Origin: Opisthocomus hoazin
Taxonomy: Eukaryota; Chordata; Aves; Opisthocomiformes; Opisthocomidae
Direction: 5' to 3'
DNA: 64,000 nucleotides
Assembly: GCF_030867145.1 (NCBI RefSeq)
Contig: NC_134427.1
Coordinates: forward strand, 17,569,001 to 17,633,000
In this document: positions 39,247 through 51,050 of the stretch, piece after piece
How positions within the stretch are numbered: the stretch's first letter is position 1
Layout of the letters: every line of letters starts with the position of its first letter
Position numbers and translations under genes: made by a program
The notes under the pieces: model-generated
Told to the model about the DNA's origin: nothing
Database searches by the model: none
The model's input: the letters and a program-made list of their open reading frames with translations, nothing else

Positions 39247-41087
39247 GTGTGCCTGTGTGGAGAGAGAGATTTCCTGTTTTGGAACCGAAGTTTGTGATGA
39301 GCTGCTTCTAGCTGAATGACGTGAATGCTTCTCTTGGTGACTACTACAATGGTTTTAGCAAAAAAAAAAAAAAAACCCACTTGAAACTGAAATTGGCATT
39401 GACATTTGCAAGTTAAAACTCAGAGACATTAATCGATAAAACCTGGAAAAACTGTGAATTGATTTGTAAGAAATTAGTAAAGCAGAAATCAAATACATTT
39501 ATATTTGGTAGGACATAGGTACATTTAGTTTAAAGTAAGGTGTTATTTACAGTTTCTAACTGGAGTCACATACCAGTTTCTATTCTGATGTGCACAGCAG
39601 GCTGATTTTTTTTTTAAAGCTTCTTTCAAAGGGAGCTGAAAAATTAATCGAGTTCATTGAGTTCATGAAACAGTTCCTCCCATGGTTACATCTGTGTCTG
39701 CTGTGCACAAGGGCTTCCCTACCTACAGAGCCCAGTCGAGTCATCCAGAGCTGGCAGGATTTCTCCCCAGTTTGTCATCTGTCAGCGAGATCCTTGGCTG
39801 AACAACACCCCCTAAATGGGCTAATTCCTTGTGGTGCGGCGAGGACTGACTGAGAGCTGTGGAAGGTTCACTAAAGTGGCTTATGAGGGAAGGATCCACA
39901 GGGAGCTGCTCCTTAGAAATTCATACTTATTTTCTGCCGTAAGGATTAAAGTTTTTGTTCCCAAGACCAGAAAAGACTTGGATAGCGTTGTGGTTCCTTT
40001 GTTGTTTTGTACTTCCCCCTGCCTCAGTTTTCCTCTCCCTCCTAAGTTCACACAGTGGTTTTGCAGGATGCTTGGAATCTGTTGGTGTGTACAAACAAGG
40101 TGTTAGCAAATTTAGTGATTCTTGAGAAAAGCCAAGGAGGAGAATTTTTCAGATACTTCTAACAAATGCTGCTATTACAGAGGGATTTGGATTAAGGATG
40201 CTAATACATCTCTGAGGATGGAGCATGTCTGTGAACTAAAGAGGCTAAGGAAGGAGTTGGAAAGTAGGCCTGATACAGAGGAATAAAGAGTAGGTTGAAA
40301 AAGTATTTATTTCAATAGCAACAAAGTTGCTTAAATATGTATTTTATTTACATGCGAAGAAACACTACATAAAAACAGGCCTATGTTTGAAATACAGTAC
40401 AAATTATTAAATCCAGAAACTCATAATGTGAAAATATAAAGAAGTTTGCAGTCAGTGGGCTGGTTAGCTATACATATGAAACAACAAATATTCATGGCTT
40501 CACTAATACTAACCTTTGTATGTGATACGCAGCACACACAGTCTCACTTATCAAATTCCACTTTTTCAACCAAAAGAACTGTCAGTGACTTCCCATGTTT
40601 TTTGCAGTAAAGATAAAAAAAAGGGGGGGCTAATGAAGATGCTTTTGCACATGAGACTTCTTATCCATGAGCCATTTTAGACTTTTCAAACAAAGGGCAC
40701 CAAGAATTCAGGCTTAGGAGCCTCTTGGGTAGGAGGATCTGGATGCAAAGCATGGATTGTAGCCACTGATTATAAGCGTGGTGTGAGCAATGTGTGTAGC
40801 TTGGTAGCTTTGGTAAATGTCAGAATGTTTTCAGAGGAAAGCTGATGTTTGTTAACCATGTTTCCAATATGGAGAGGCTATAATGGAGATAACATAATCC
40901 AAAACTTTTAATTTTTAATCTGCGGTTCCGCATTCATGTGTGTTTATGCTGATGAGACCACAGACATGATGAGATCGCCACAGTACTCTCTGGCCTGGAT
41001 GGTCGTTGTGAATAAAAGAGCTTCGAACTCATAGCAGTGGAAGTTACAGGAGTCTTCTCATTTTCTGTTAACTCTACTAGCAAGTTT

Positions 41088-41115
41088 GAGAGAGAGAGAG
41101 ATTGAGAGAGAGAGG
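41088..41115. repeat. (GA)n microsatellite
   Basis: Two GA runs interrupted by one ATT: GAGAGAGAGAGAG, ATT, then GAGAGAGAGAGGAG. A purine tract on the sense strand of intron 2. Confidence 0.88.
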
Positions 41116-42250
41116 AGAAAGGGCTGTGCTTTGAAGTCGTCGATTTGCGGGTGTTTTCCTGCTAGGAGGGATTTAAGTAGGTGTCAGTAGAGGAGACCAG
41201 GGAAGTGTGGAAGTGCCGTGGTGTAAATGAGACCAAATCATCTGAATACCCCTCGTACAGCTGGACTATAGTGCCTCACCAAAGGGGGACCTCCCACCGG
41301 AGTGACCCTCTTGGTAATTTGGCCTTCAGCTCTGGTTCAGTGTCTTGTGCACACACTTCAGTCTGTGTGTGTTCATCAAAGCACCTGGGCATGTGCTTAG
41401 ATTTGTGCACGCAGCTTTGGGATCTAGGACATTTAGTAAAACCTTGTCAGTGAAGCAATTCTGTGCATGTAGAATAAGGTTGACCAGGCAGTGGTTCTTC
41501 AAGTGTGTGCGATTCTAGAGAAGTTCAAGTGCTGCCCCGTGTTGCCCCGGTACTGTCGCTGTCTCATGACACTCTTTCTGATCAGGGCTTCTAGGACCTC
41601 TTGAGTAGAACCAAAAGGCTGTTAGTCTGGCTTTGGTGTGAGGCACTTATATCTTCTCTTGACAGAGTAGAGCTGAGAAGAGTCCCTCTTCTCTATCACC
41701 ATCACACGTAGCTCTGCGGGCCACAATCTCACCCTGTTGCTGATGATTAATGAGGTTGTTCTCTGCCTAGGAATGCAGCAGGGTCTCCCAGAGCACAGAA
41801 AAGCAACGGATTTGCACCAGGTTAACATTTCACTGTACAGCTGGCTGAGAGCAGGCTTTGAACCAGTATTTAAAGCTACAACAATCTCTCCAACCCTCTG
41901 AGATTAACAAATAATTTCAAGCTAGGCCTGTCTCACTTGTCTGCCCCCTCCTCCTCTGAAAGGGCCGCAGTCGGTTAAGAAATAACATGTAGCAATATGA
42001 CTTTCTTTCACAGTCAGGCTTTTGCTGTACCATTTCTATCAATTTTGGCTTCCACATTATTCAGCTGTGCACCAGACAACTCTTTTGTTATGTGCCAATT
42101 AACCCAGCTTGATAAATAGTGATTATGCATAATTTATACAGAATAATATTCTTCTTGTTCCCTGTAAATAAGGCTCTGGCTTAGCGGAGGGTATTGGTCT
42201 GTGAATTACTGTCAGATGTGATTGTGGAGGTCCAGGAGGCTGGTAGCAAG

Positions 42251-43622
42251 AATCACAGAATCACAGAATAGTAGGGGTTGGAAGGGACCTCTGTGGGTCA
42301 TCTAGTCCAAACCCCCTGCCGAAGCAGGGTCACCTACAGTAGGCTGCACAGGATCTTGTCGAGGCGGGTCTTGAATATCTCCAGAGAAGGAGACTCCACA
42401 ACCTCCCTGGGCAGCCTGTTCCAGTGCTCCGTCACCCTCAGAGGGAAGAAGTTCTTCCTCATGTTCAGATGGAACTTCCTGTGCCTCAGTTTGTGCCCAT
42501 TGCCCCTTGTCCTGTCACTGGGCACCGCTGAAAAGAGCTTGGCCCCATCCTCCTGACACCCACCCTTCAGATATTTGTAGGCATTTATAAGGTCCCCTCG
42601 CAGCCTTCTCTTCTTCAGGCTGAACAAGCCCAGTTCCCTCAACCTCTCCTCGTAGGGGAGATGCTCCAGTCCCCTCACCATCCTTGTAGCCCTCCGCTGG
42701 ACTCTCTCCAGTAGCTCTTCATCTTTCTTGAACTGAGGAGCCCAGAACTGGACACAGTACTCCAGATGAGGCCTCACCAGGGCAGTGTAGAGGGGAAGGA
42801 GAACCTCCCTCGTCCTGCTGGCCACACTCTTCTTGATGCACCCCAGGATCCCATTGGCTTTCTTGGCAGCCAGGGCACACTGCTGGCTCATGGTTAACCT
42901 GTCGTCCACCAGGACACCCAGGTCCCTCTCCGCAGAGCTGCTCTCCAGCAGGTCCACCCCAAGCCTGTACTGGTGCATGAGGTTGTTCCTCCCCAGGTGC
43001 AGGACCCTGCACTTGCCCTTGTTGAACCTCATCAGGTTCCTCTCTGCCCAGCTTTCCAGCCTGTCCAGGTCACGCTGAATGGCAGCACAGCCTTCTGGTG
43101 TATCTACCACACCTCCCAGTTTGGTGTCATCAGCAAACTTGCTGAGGGTACATTCTAGCTCTTCATCCAGGTCGTTGATGAAGAAGTTAAACAAGGCTGG
43201 GCCCAGTACTGACCCCTGAGGGTCACCACTTGTCACCGGCCTCCAACTAGACTCAGCGCCACTGATGCCAACCCTCTGAGTTCTGCCATTCAGCCAGTTC
43301 TCTATCCACTTCACCGACCACTCATCCAGCCCACACTTCCTCAGCTTCCCTAGGAGGATATCATGGGAGACTGTGTCGAAAGCCTTGCTGAAGTCAAGGT
43401 AGATAACATCCACGGCTCTCCCTTCGTCTACCCAGCCAGTCATGTCATCGTAGAAAGCTATCAGATTGGTCAGGCATGATTTCCCCTTGGTGAATCCATG
43501 CTGACTAGTCCTGATAACCTTCTTTTCTTCCACTTGCTTCATGATGGCCTCCAGGATAAGCTGCTCCATCACCTTTCCCGGGATGGAGGTGAGGCTGACT
43601 GGCCTGTAGTTCCCTGGGTCCT
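42251..43622 (-). mobile_element. CR1 LINE, 5'-truncated, well preserved, antisense in GRIA3 intron 2
   Basis: A CR1 copy of about 1.37 kb inserted antisense to GRIA3. On the + strand its left end is AATCACAGAATCACAGAATA, the complement of the CR1 3' terminal octamers. This is followed by GGTTGGAAGGGACCTCTG and CATCTAGTCC, the complement of the CR1 3' UTR. On the minus strand the element opens at about [20 protein letters not shown], part-way into the reverse transcriptase, so it is 5'-truncated, as most CR1 copies are. The 3' UTR is about 83 nt. It has the octamer type ATTCTGTG rather than the ATTCTATG seen in the other two copies here, suggesting a different subfamily. No target-site duplication is seen, which is usual for CR1. 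Confidence 0.96.
42334..43622 (-). pseudogene. 5'-truncated but open CR1 ORF2 (reverse transcriptase and C-terminus)
   Basis: The frame stays open for about 429 codons from the truncation point to the stop at 42334. It includes [20 protein letters not shown] (the first catalytic Asp motif), [18 protein letters not shown], and FADDTKLGG (the catalytic FADD box). The C-terminal blocks [19 protein letters not shown] and [16 protein letters not shown] follow. It lacks the endonuclease and the N-terminal part of the RT, so it cannot transpose itself. The motif usually written [11 protein letters not shown] in CR1 reads [11 protein letters not shown] here, a V-to-D change at a conserved position. 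The apparent ATG at 43671 and the first ~15 residues ([10 protein letters not shown]...) come from flanking intron DNA, not from CR1. Confidence 0.9.
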
Positions 43623-43762
43623 TGGACTGTAAGGCACATAGAAACGATACCAAGACTAAAACTAGATGCAAGGGGTGCTTTTGTTTTCGTAAGGGCAGGT
43701 GGATTTTGGTTTTGCAGTTCTGCAGTTTGCTCTTTCAATGTACTGAATAGGCCTCTTGGTTC

Positions 43763-43833
43763 TAGTCCAGCTCAAGTCCATGGGAGCTTCTCCAACGACT
43801 TTGGTGGATACTTGATTGGACCCCTAATGAGCA
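43763..43833. repeat. degenerate ancient repeat fragment
   Basis: CTCAAGTCCATGGGAGCTTCTCC followed by GACTTTGGTGGATACTTGATTGGACCCCT. It resembles the same old CAAGTCAATGGGAGC / ATTGACTT / ATCAGGCCCCT pattern as 5130-5215, lying just beside the CR1 insertion. Family not named with confidence. Confidence 0.4.
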
Positions 43834-45068
43834 TCTTCACATGATTTCCCTGGCTGCTGAAACCAGGTTTTCACAGCCATTCCGTTTCCTCCTTTGCATT
43901 AACTGATCTGAAGTCTCTCAGACTGGTAAGCTGACAGCAATGGGACAGGAGGAGTGGGTGAGCATGGCATAGCCCCATAAACCTTGAGTATGCAGGGGGA
44001 GGAGATATGGAAATGGGAAATCCAGTCCACTGGTCCAAGATGTACTCGCAGTGACAGTGGTTGCTGCAATACTATGGCAGAGCTTCCAGAAAAGTGTTAG
44101 GGACCGTTGCTTTGGGTAAACTGGGCTGTCCGTCAGCCAGCACCATGCTTTGTATGCATGGAGCCAGCTGGAAATCCTGTGGAGCTGGGGGCCACTTGCA
44201 CAGCTGCTGCTTTGGTGATCACATCCACTTTTTCCTTGGACAACCTTAATCCTGGCCATTACCTCATGGTGAATTTTACCCAGTTCAGTGATTCCAGGTG
44301 TGTTTGTCATTTTGCCTCTTCTGTCTCATCTGCTGTAATATATCCCCAGAGGCCAATAAATGGCACCACCTCAACAGACTCATCTCATCTTTCATCACAT
44401 TGCCAGAGCCTTGTTTTGATTTATTGCCTCTCACCGCGGTGGCCCAGAATGAAGTCAACTTCTGAAATCACTTAGGGAAGGATCTGCTGAACAAGCATAC
44501 ATTTAATAACATGCCTCCGCCTTTTTACTTCCTCCATACTGGGATGTTCCAATGAAATAAGAAATCCCGTCAGAGTATCGGAGTGCTGGAGATAGCTGCT
44601 GCTGATTCACAGCTCTGAGGCGCAGCGTTGCCTCTAACTGCTGCGCTTTGATCCAGCTCCCTGTGTTCTGCCTAACTTCCTAGGCTGCGAAAGGCTGCTG
44701 TTCTGTGATGGGTGTGACTTACTTGTTTTTTCTTCTTCATGCCGGAAAATGCTTGCTTTTCTCTTAGCCTGTTGTTTAAAGCATTGATGAAATACGTGAG
44801 ATTATCTCTGAAGAAAATAATGATAGCTACTCAGATACTCCCTGGTCTACCACATATTGTCAAATTCACATTAAAAACACTTTCTTGAGCATGTCTCTTT
44901 GTTCCAAGTTAGAGTGCTTAATGTCGTGTGGAACTCTTATTACTTTGAATAAAATAATAAAAACAGTCTATATTTTATGTTGAACTATCAAATGTTACTA
45001 TGTGTTTATTAGAATATGCATATTAGTAGAGTATATTGGCTGCCTGTAAGTAAATGGCTGCTAAATTT

Positions 45069-45114
45069 CCTTGTGTTTTGTAACTGAATAACCTTGTGTT
45101 TTGTAACTGAACAA
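45069..45114. repeat. 23-bp direct tandem duplication
   Basis: CCTTGTGTTTTGTAACTGAATAA is followed immediately by CCTTGTGTTTTGTAACTGAACAA, the two units differing at a single base. A minor slippage or duplication product in intron 2. Confidence 0.9.
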
Positions 45115-48100
45115 CTTTTGAAAGAATAAGATTTTTCATATTTTTTCCTCTGACCAACATTTTTACAAAAATTCCTTCAGAAGACAAGAGATAGGGTTAC
45201 AATCCAAAGTGATCACAACATGCTGGCATAACATACTAGATTAAAACACAAGGCATTTCAAATGGTGCAACAAATGGAAACCAGTTACTTAAGTGCATGT
45301 AACAAATTTGTGTTGCACTGTCCGTGTTTCTGCAGAGATGAGTCATGAAACGGGAGTTGGAGTCTTGGATGTGAAGAACACAAATGAGAATTGTTTGCTG
45401 TGAATGTATTTGGACTCTCCTGGGAAAACGTTGCCAGCTCCCCTGGCTCCCTCACACAAGTGTTAGCTCATCTTCGACACTTGAAGGAGAAAGGAGCGTG
45501 TGGTTGTGTGTAGAGGATAGACTAAGCCTTTTCTGAAAGGGCAGAAGCTTAGTGAACTGCTTTACATCCACATGTTAAGTCTCTAACACTCGCTAAACTT
45601 GAGGCCAGTGTCTGAGCTCTGAGCGATCCGGGATCGTGGAGCTGCCGTCGGGAGCAGAGTGTTGGCAGTGCACATACCGCTGCTGTTGGCAAAGCATTGG
45701 TTATCCTGGAGAAACTGAGCAGAAGCATCTCTTCGTCAAAGCACAGAAGGCAGATACCAACACCTTTCTGTTTCTCTCCCGCAGTGAGCTGTAACTGTCT
45801 ACAAAGAGAAGCCTCTCGCTGCTCCTCCTACAAGTATCTGCTTTGGTGTCAGGACCAGCACAGGCAGTAAGCGAAAGAACTCACAAATAACACAAATCCA
45901 CAGGATTTAAATCTGAGTTCTGCAGGTGTTACAAAGTCTTCTTTCTAAAAGCTTTCTGTTTTAAACTGCCTGCTATGTATTTGGTGTCTTCCCGTTAAAA
46001 CTGAAAGGATTTCTCTCTTGTGAGCAGCTTGTGGAGGTGGTGGGATCAGGATGGAAAGTGGTTAACAGTAGATCATGGATTGCCAGGGTGGGTTTAAATA
46101 TAGAAAACTTGGCTGTAATTTGTGGTGCCTGATCTGGGAGTTTAAACTCCATCTTGTAAAGACACAAGCAAGATAATGTTGTATTCTGATCAGCACATAC
46201 TTAAGTATAGTCCTCAAATACCTAACATATTTTTTAAATCATCCTCCAAAAAAATCAGTTGACTTGTACGGCACATATATATCTCCTCTCCTTTAATCCA
46301 TTTTAAACTTTAAACCCCTATTTTGTGTCCCTCAACTCCAATAGATTGTAACTGCTGATAAGAGGCCAACACTTTTCCAGGACACTGGGTGGATTGACTC
46401 CTGAGTTTCTTCCACCGTCAGAAATGTGTTGTAAATACAGGGATTTGGCAACTGATTTTGTTTGTTTTTCTTTTTTAATGAAAAGTGAAACATGCATTAT
46501 AATTTTGTATGTTTGCAGGACAAGATAGTCAAGATACTCATTTTGTGCCAGAGTTTCATCAAGGTTCTGTCAACTCAGGGGGTTTTTTTAGGTTTGTGGA
46601 CACTAAGCTGAAGATAGAGGTAGCTGAGGCTCTAGACAATCTTAGCTTTGGAAGCAGCGTGGCAACTAAACAGTAAGCCAGTGGGTAATAGCAGCACAAG
46701 TAGCACAGCCTGTTCCAAGCTGCCCCAGCCACCTGCAGTACGTTCTCTAGCTAGCTGAAGAACACCTTTCAGAAAGCGAAGCACAGCCTTCTCGGGACAA
46801 TCAGGGTCACATTCAGCTTGACTTCCTGCCTGTCTTACAGTTTGGTGCTCAAGGATGTCCTTCTTATTGACATTTTAAGTATATTAGCTAGTTTTTTTTA
46901 AATACCAAAGCTTTTATTTGCATATATATCACACTGGCAGTGTGGGGGCAGAGAGTTTTGGTCCTGGTTTACCTTTATCTGAGTAGAGTTACACTAAAGG
47001 ACAAAGTACATCAACTTCAGCTTCCTTTGCTGAAACTGTGCCTCTTGTCAGCCTTTCTGGCTAAAAGGATCTGACTTCAGATATGCACTTCTTTCTCATG
47101 AGCAGCCATTGCGGGCTCGACAGGCGCCTGTTGGCATCACAGTGTGCCTGAGACTTCGTGCTGCCGGTGTTCCTTCTAGCACTGTTACAGCCCGAGTGGC
47201 CTATTTTTATTGTTGCAAGCTGGCATTTTTCATACGCTCATAAAATTCACACAAATGTTTGTGTGAAGAGAAGATCCAGCACACAGCAAATTCATGTACG
47301 TTGTTAGGGTTTTATTTGACTGTAGTAGTATATAAAGGCCAAAATGTGTAAAGTTTAATGAGTCGAATCCTGTATGCCGTAAATAATTTGGCATACTGAA
47401 GGAAAGCAGGGTTGTGGTAATGTGTGTGTACAGCACCCAGCACCTGGGAGCTGTGATAGTGATCAGGGTTCCAAAGTCATCCTAAAGGTGGATGAGAAAT
47501 AAAGACTCATTTAATAATGTGTAATGGAGTTGTGGTAGGGTGACAAAAGTAATCTTGAATGAGATCTTAATCAGAGTGTCTTTGGGGATGCCTGGATCTG
47601 GACATTTGATTTGGATTGCTCTCCAGTAAATGATTTGTAAAATACGAATGAATTAATCCTTGTGTCTTTCTTTTGCAATTTAGTAATACCCCCCTCCCAG
47701 TGCATGAATGTCCTGTTTTTATTTTACTGTCTTTTCTGAAAAGAAATGCAAACTGAAGGAAGTGTATGTGTTTGAAGAAGGCTCTAGGTAGAACAACGCA
47801 AGCTGAGTAGTTCTTATAAAAATAACTAGACAAAACACACTGCAGTTATATCACTAAGAAAACTGTTGCCATGAATGAAGTAACAAGAGTCAGTCTTTTT
47901 TTTTTTGTGCTCTGCTGTGAGGTTTTGGGTTGATATTTTGTTTGTTTTGAGGGGATTTTTTTGTTTGTAAGGACACATCCTTTGTTAGATAGGATGAGAA
48001 GTGATGTTGTAGGCAATATATCAGCAGCATTTGTATCGATTTCCAAGTTGTAACGTCCTTAGTTCCCTCCCACCCCCAAGAATATTCACTGTTAACTATT

Positions 48101-50058
48101 TCAGAAATGGACGTTTTCAGAAATGCTTCTTCTCAGCTGAATTTTAAACAACTCAGTGGAATATTTTCTTCTTGACAGATTTCAATGTCTTAAAAATTTA
48201 AATGTAAAAGCAGTTTTATTGGCCATAGGTAAGTGCAGTTCACTCATTTTTAATTTTTAATATGATGATTTTAGTCTTTAAAGTAAGCTCTCAAGTCTGA
48301 TTGCCTGGAGCCCCCTGAAAGTAGCTCATTCTGTGTCTAGGGGCACTGCTGTGCTCGTCTCCTTGGGGCTTGAGGTGGAGAGAGTGTGCCTTTTCATTCA
48401 GGACATTAAAACGAAAGGGAAAGAAAGCAGTAGAGGCATTGTCGGTCTCTCTGAGAGCCTGTATGCTTGCTGTATGAAGTGACATTAATGATAACCCTTG
48501 CATTATTACAGCAAGAAAGTTATAGGATGGAGCCTTAGATAGAAAATAGCAACTGCTCTGAGATACACTGCATATTATTCCGTTATAAAGTAGTCCCATT
48601 AGTCTGTTGGCAGAGGCTGGCATTGAGAATTGTCTGGAATCCAAGACAATTGGCAGAGGAGAGTGGAGGCAATCAAATTATTTCACAGCTGAGGGAAACG
48701 CAGAACACAACCCTGAAGAACTGGTAGGAGCAACACACGCTGATGTCAGTTGTGATCATGCTCCTGCAGCACCTCTCATCCCAGACAGCTGTGTGATTAT
48801 CAGTAAGGCAGGCCTCCCAGTGCCCCTCTGACAAAGGTTCATCTCGTCAGACCTATTTTATAAGAAATTGATATGAACAAAGGGGAAATTATTTGTCCAT
48901 ACAAACAGTAATGAGGAAGGAATAGTCTCTGAGGTATTGTAACCTCCAACCCCCGACTCCAGAATTAGCAGACTGTTACACCCCTGGGCAGAAGTCCACT
49001 GTGTGTGCATCCCACCAACTTTGGCAAGTCAGGCGTTAGTGGTATCATCTAGTGGAAATGGTGTATTAAGATCCACCCATGAACATCTTTCTTTCGTTGG
49101 CTTTATACATCTTTCCTTTAAAGAAGTAAAATCCAAATCTACTTGTAAATGTTCCTAGTAACGCTTTAGTTGTTTTATAGTAAGAACTGGAAGTAAAAAA
49201 AAAAAGGGGGGGAGGGGGAAAGGCGTCAGAGAAGTTTTGACTTTTGCTTTCAGGCAATAGAAGAAATATCAGAGCCTATACAACCTTGCTGTGTCAGGAA
49301 CACTCACAGCCACTAAGAGGCAGAAGAACTAAATACCATTAGAAAGCAAAAAATAAAGTTTAAAAAGAAACAAAACATCTAATAACTTGTGTGAAATGGG
49401 GCATCTTTGGAGATGAGTTAATCTTAGCGAGTTTCTGTGGTGGGACTGAAGTGGCTGGAGGGAGGATGGGACTGTGAGTAAAACAGAAGGCTGGGGTTCA
49501 TTTGAGTTACTCTGACGTTTAGGATGGCTCAGCTGCTATTTGGTACAGAAACAAAGATTTTTATTTATTATGGTTTGTTTGGGATTTTTGGTTGCCCCAT
49601 TTTTTGTTTCTTTGGGGGTTTTTTTAAGCAAATTCTGCTTACCAGTGTGATCGCTGTGGCTCTGAGCATTTTCATTCCTTGGCAGGAAATACTTCAGTCT
49701 CTCATGATCTGAAAGTTCTTGTCTTCTCTTGACATGCTTGAGAGTTCATGGGCTTCTGTCATACCATCTCTTCCTCTCCTGAAAATGATGGCATGCGACA
49801 GCTAACTTACTGTGAGAACAAGCCCAGAGTTAAGACTCTGTTAATAAATACTCACCTTGCACCTAATGCCAAAAGAACGTCTTATGTTCTCCTGTTGGCT
49901 AACTGGTGCTCAGGACCTCTGTGCCTTGTTTGGGGAGGTTGCAACTTTTTCACGTGAGGTTATAAAGCAACTTGATTATGTGCTGTGCTTGGAATCAGAT
50001 GTACATCCACAGTATTAATTACTATAATTAAGAGCAGTTTCATAAAGGCATAACTCAG

Positions 50059-50082
50059 AAAAAAAAAATTTTTTTTTTTTTT
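50059..50082. repeat. A10T14 homopolymer palindrome
   Basis: Ten A followed directly by fourteen T. Self-complementary and able to form a hairpin or cruciform; also a likely site of length variation or assembly error. Confidence 0.85.
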
Positions 50083-50916
50083 GTAATTGAGGAATGAGGC
50101 TGCATCAGGATTTGTCCAAGTCTCTGCTTTAACAGCCAAAGTATGTGTTTGACCATCTGCATTTTTCAAGTAGGGAAAACCAAACATAAATCAATTGTGA
50201 TTAATTAAGGAAAAGTACCAAAAATCTTACTCGAACATGAGGATTGTTCTGACTGTCAATAAAAGGTAGTTGTAGAAAGAGCTTAAAACTAATGTTTAGT
50301 TAGCCTTTTTAAAATTCTGCTTATGTCTCAGTGATGTTAGGGCAGTAATGTAATTAAAATGGATGTTTTTACATGTTTTTGGAAAACTACAATATGGCTG
50401 CGAGTTCATGGATGTTCAGTAGGTTCATCTGATCACATAGGAGGTTAAGTCACAAACTAAACAGAAGACCTAATGCTACAAAATTGTAACAAAATTGTGA
50501 GTTCAAAAATGCACATGAACATTGAGGACCAAGATAATTGGCCTTTTAGCTTCTCCTTATAAAAACAAAGGTTTGTTTGCATTTTAAATGGACCAATAAA
50601 ATGGAACTGGCAGCCTACAGTGCATAGATAGTCAAGAAAAGTAAGCTATAAGAAAAAAGCAGAGGAGCTGAAGAGATGGACATTTTTCAGAACTAGTAGA
50701 AGACAACCTGTAAAAGTATTAAATGTTAAAGATCTGCAGTTAATACAAACCTAAATCAGGGGAAACATGACTGGGCAGGGGGTACACTTGTTAGAAGATC
50801 TTGTTGGTGATCCTCCAGAATTTTTAGGAAAAATGTTGCAGATATCTGAAAGGCCAAAGCAGAAGCTCTCACCTGGGCTGGGGTGCTCCATGCAAGCAGC
50901 AACTCCATGTTGGCTG

Positions 50917-51050
50917 TTAGGTATTGTTTGGAGAAGGTCCTGCTTACAGTCAGGTTGTTCACAGACTCTGATTTTTTTTCTCATTAGGTATTGTTTGGAG
51001 AAGGTCCTGCTTACAGTCAGGTTGTTCACAGACTCTGATTTTTTTTCTCA
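50917..51050. repeat. perfect 67-bp tandem duplication
   Basis: The unit TTAGGTATTGTTTGGAGAAG...ACTCTGATTTTTTTTCTCA occurs twice back to back (50917-50983 and 50984-51050). I compared the two by eye and found no difference, including the T8 run. Complete identity implies a very recent duplication or a local assembly artefact. It lies deep in intron 2, with no exon or known regulatory element nearby. Confidence 0.93.

Noticed and set aside
42278-43158. Plus-strand open frames across the intron 2 CR1
   Set aside because: They are complements of the minus-strand CR1 coding sequence and have no independent support.
43623-43671. Apparent Met start [10 protein letters not shown] of the CR1 frame
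   Set aside because: These codons are flanking intron sequence read in frame with the truncated CR1; CR1 homology begins at about DPGNYRPV.
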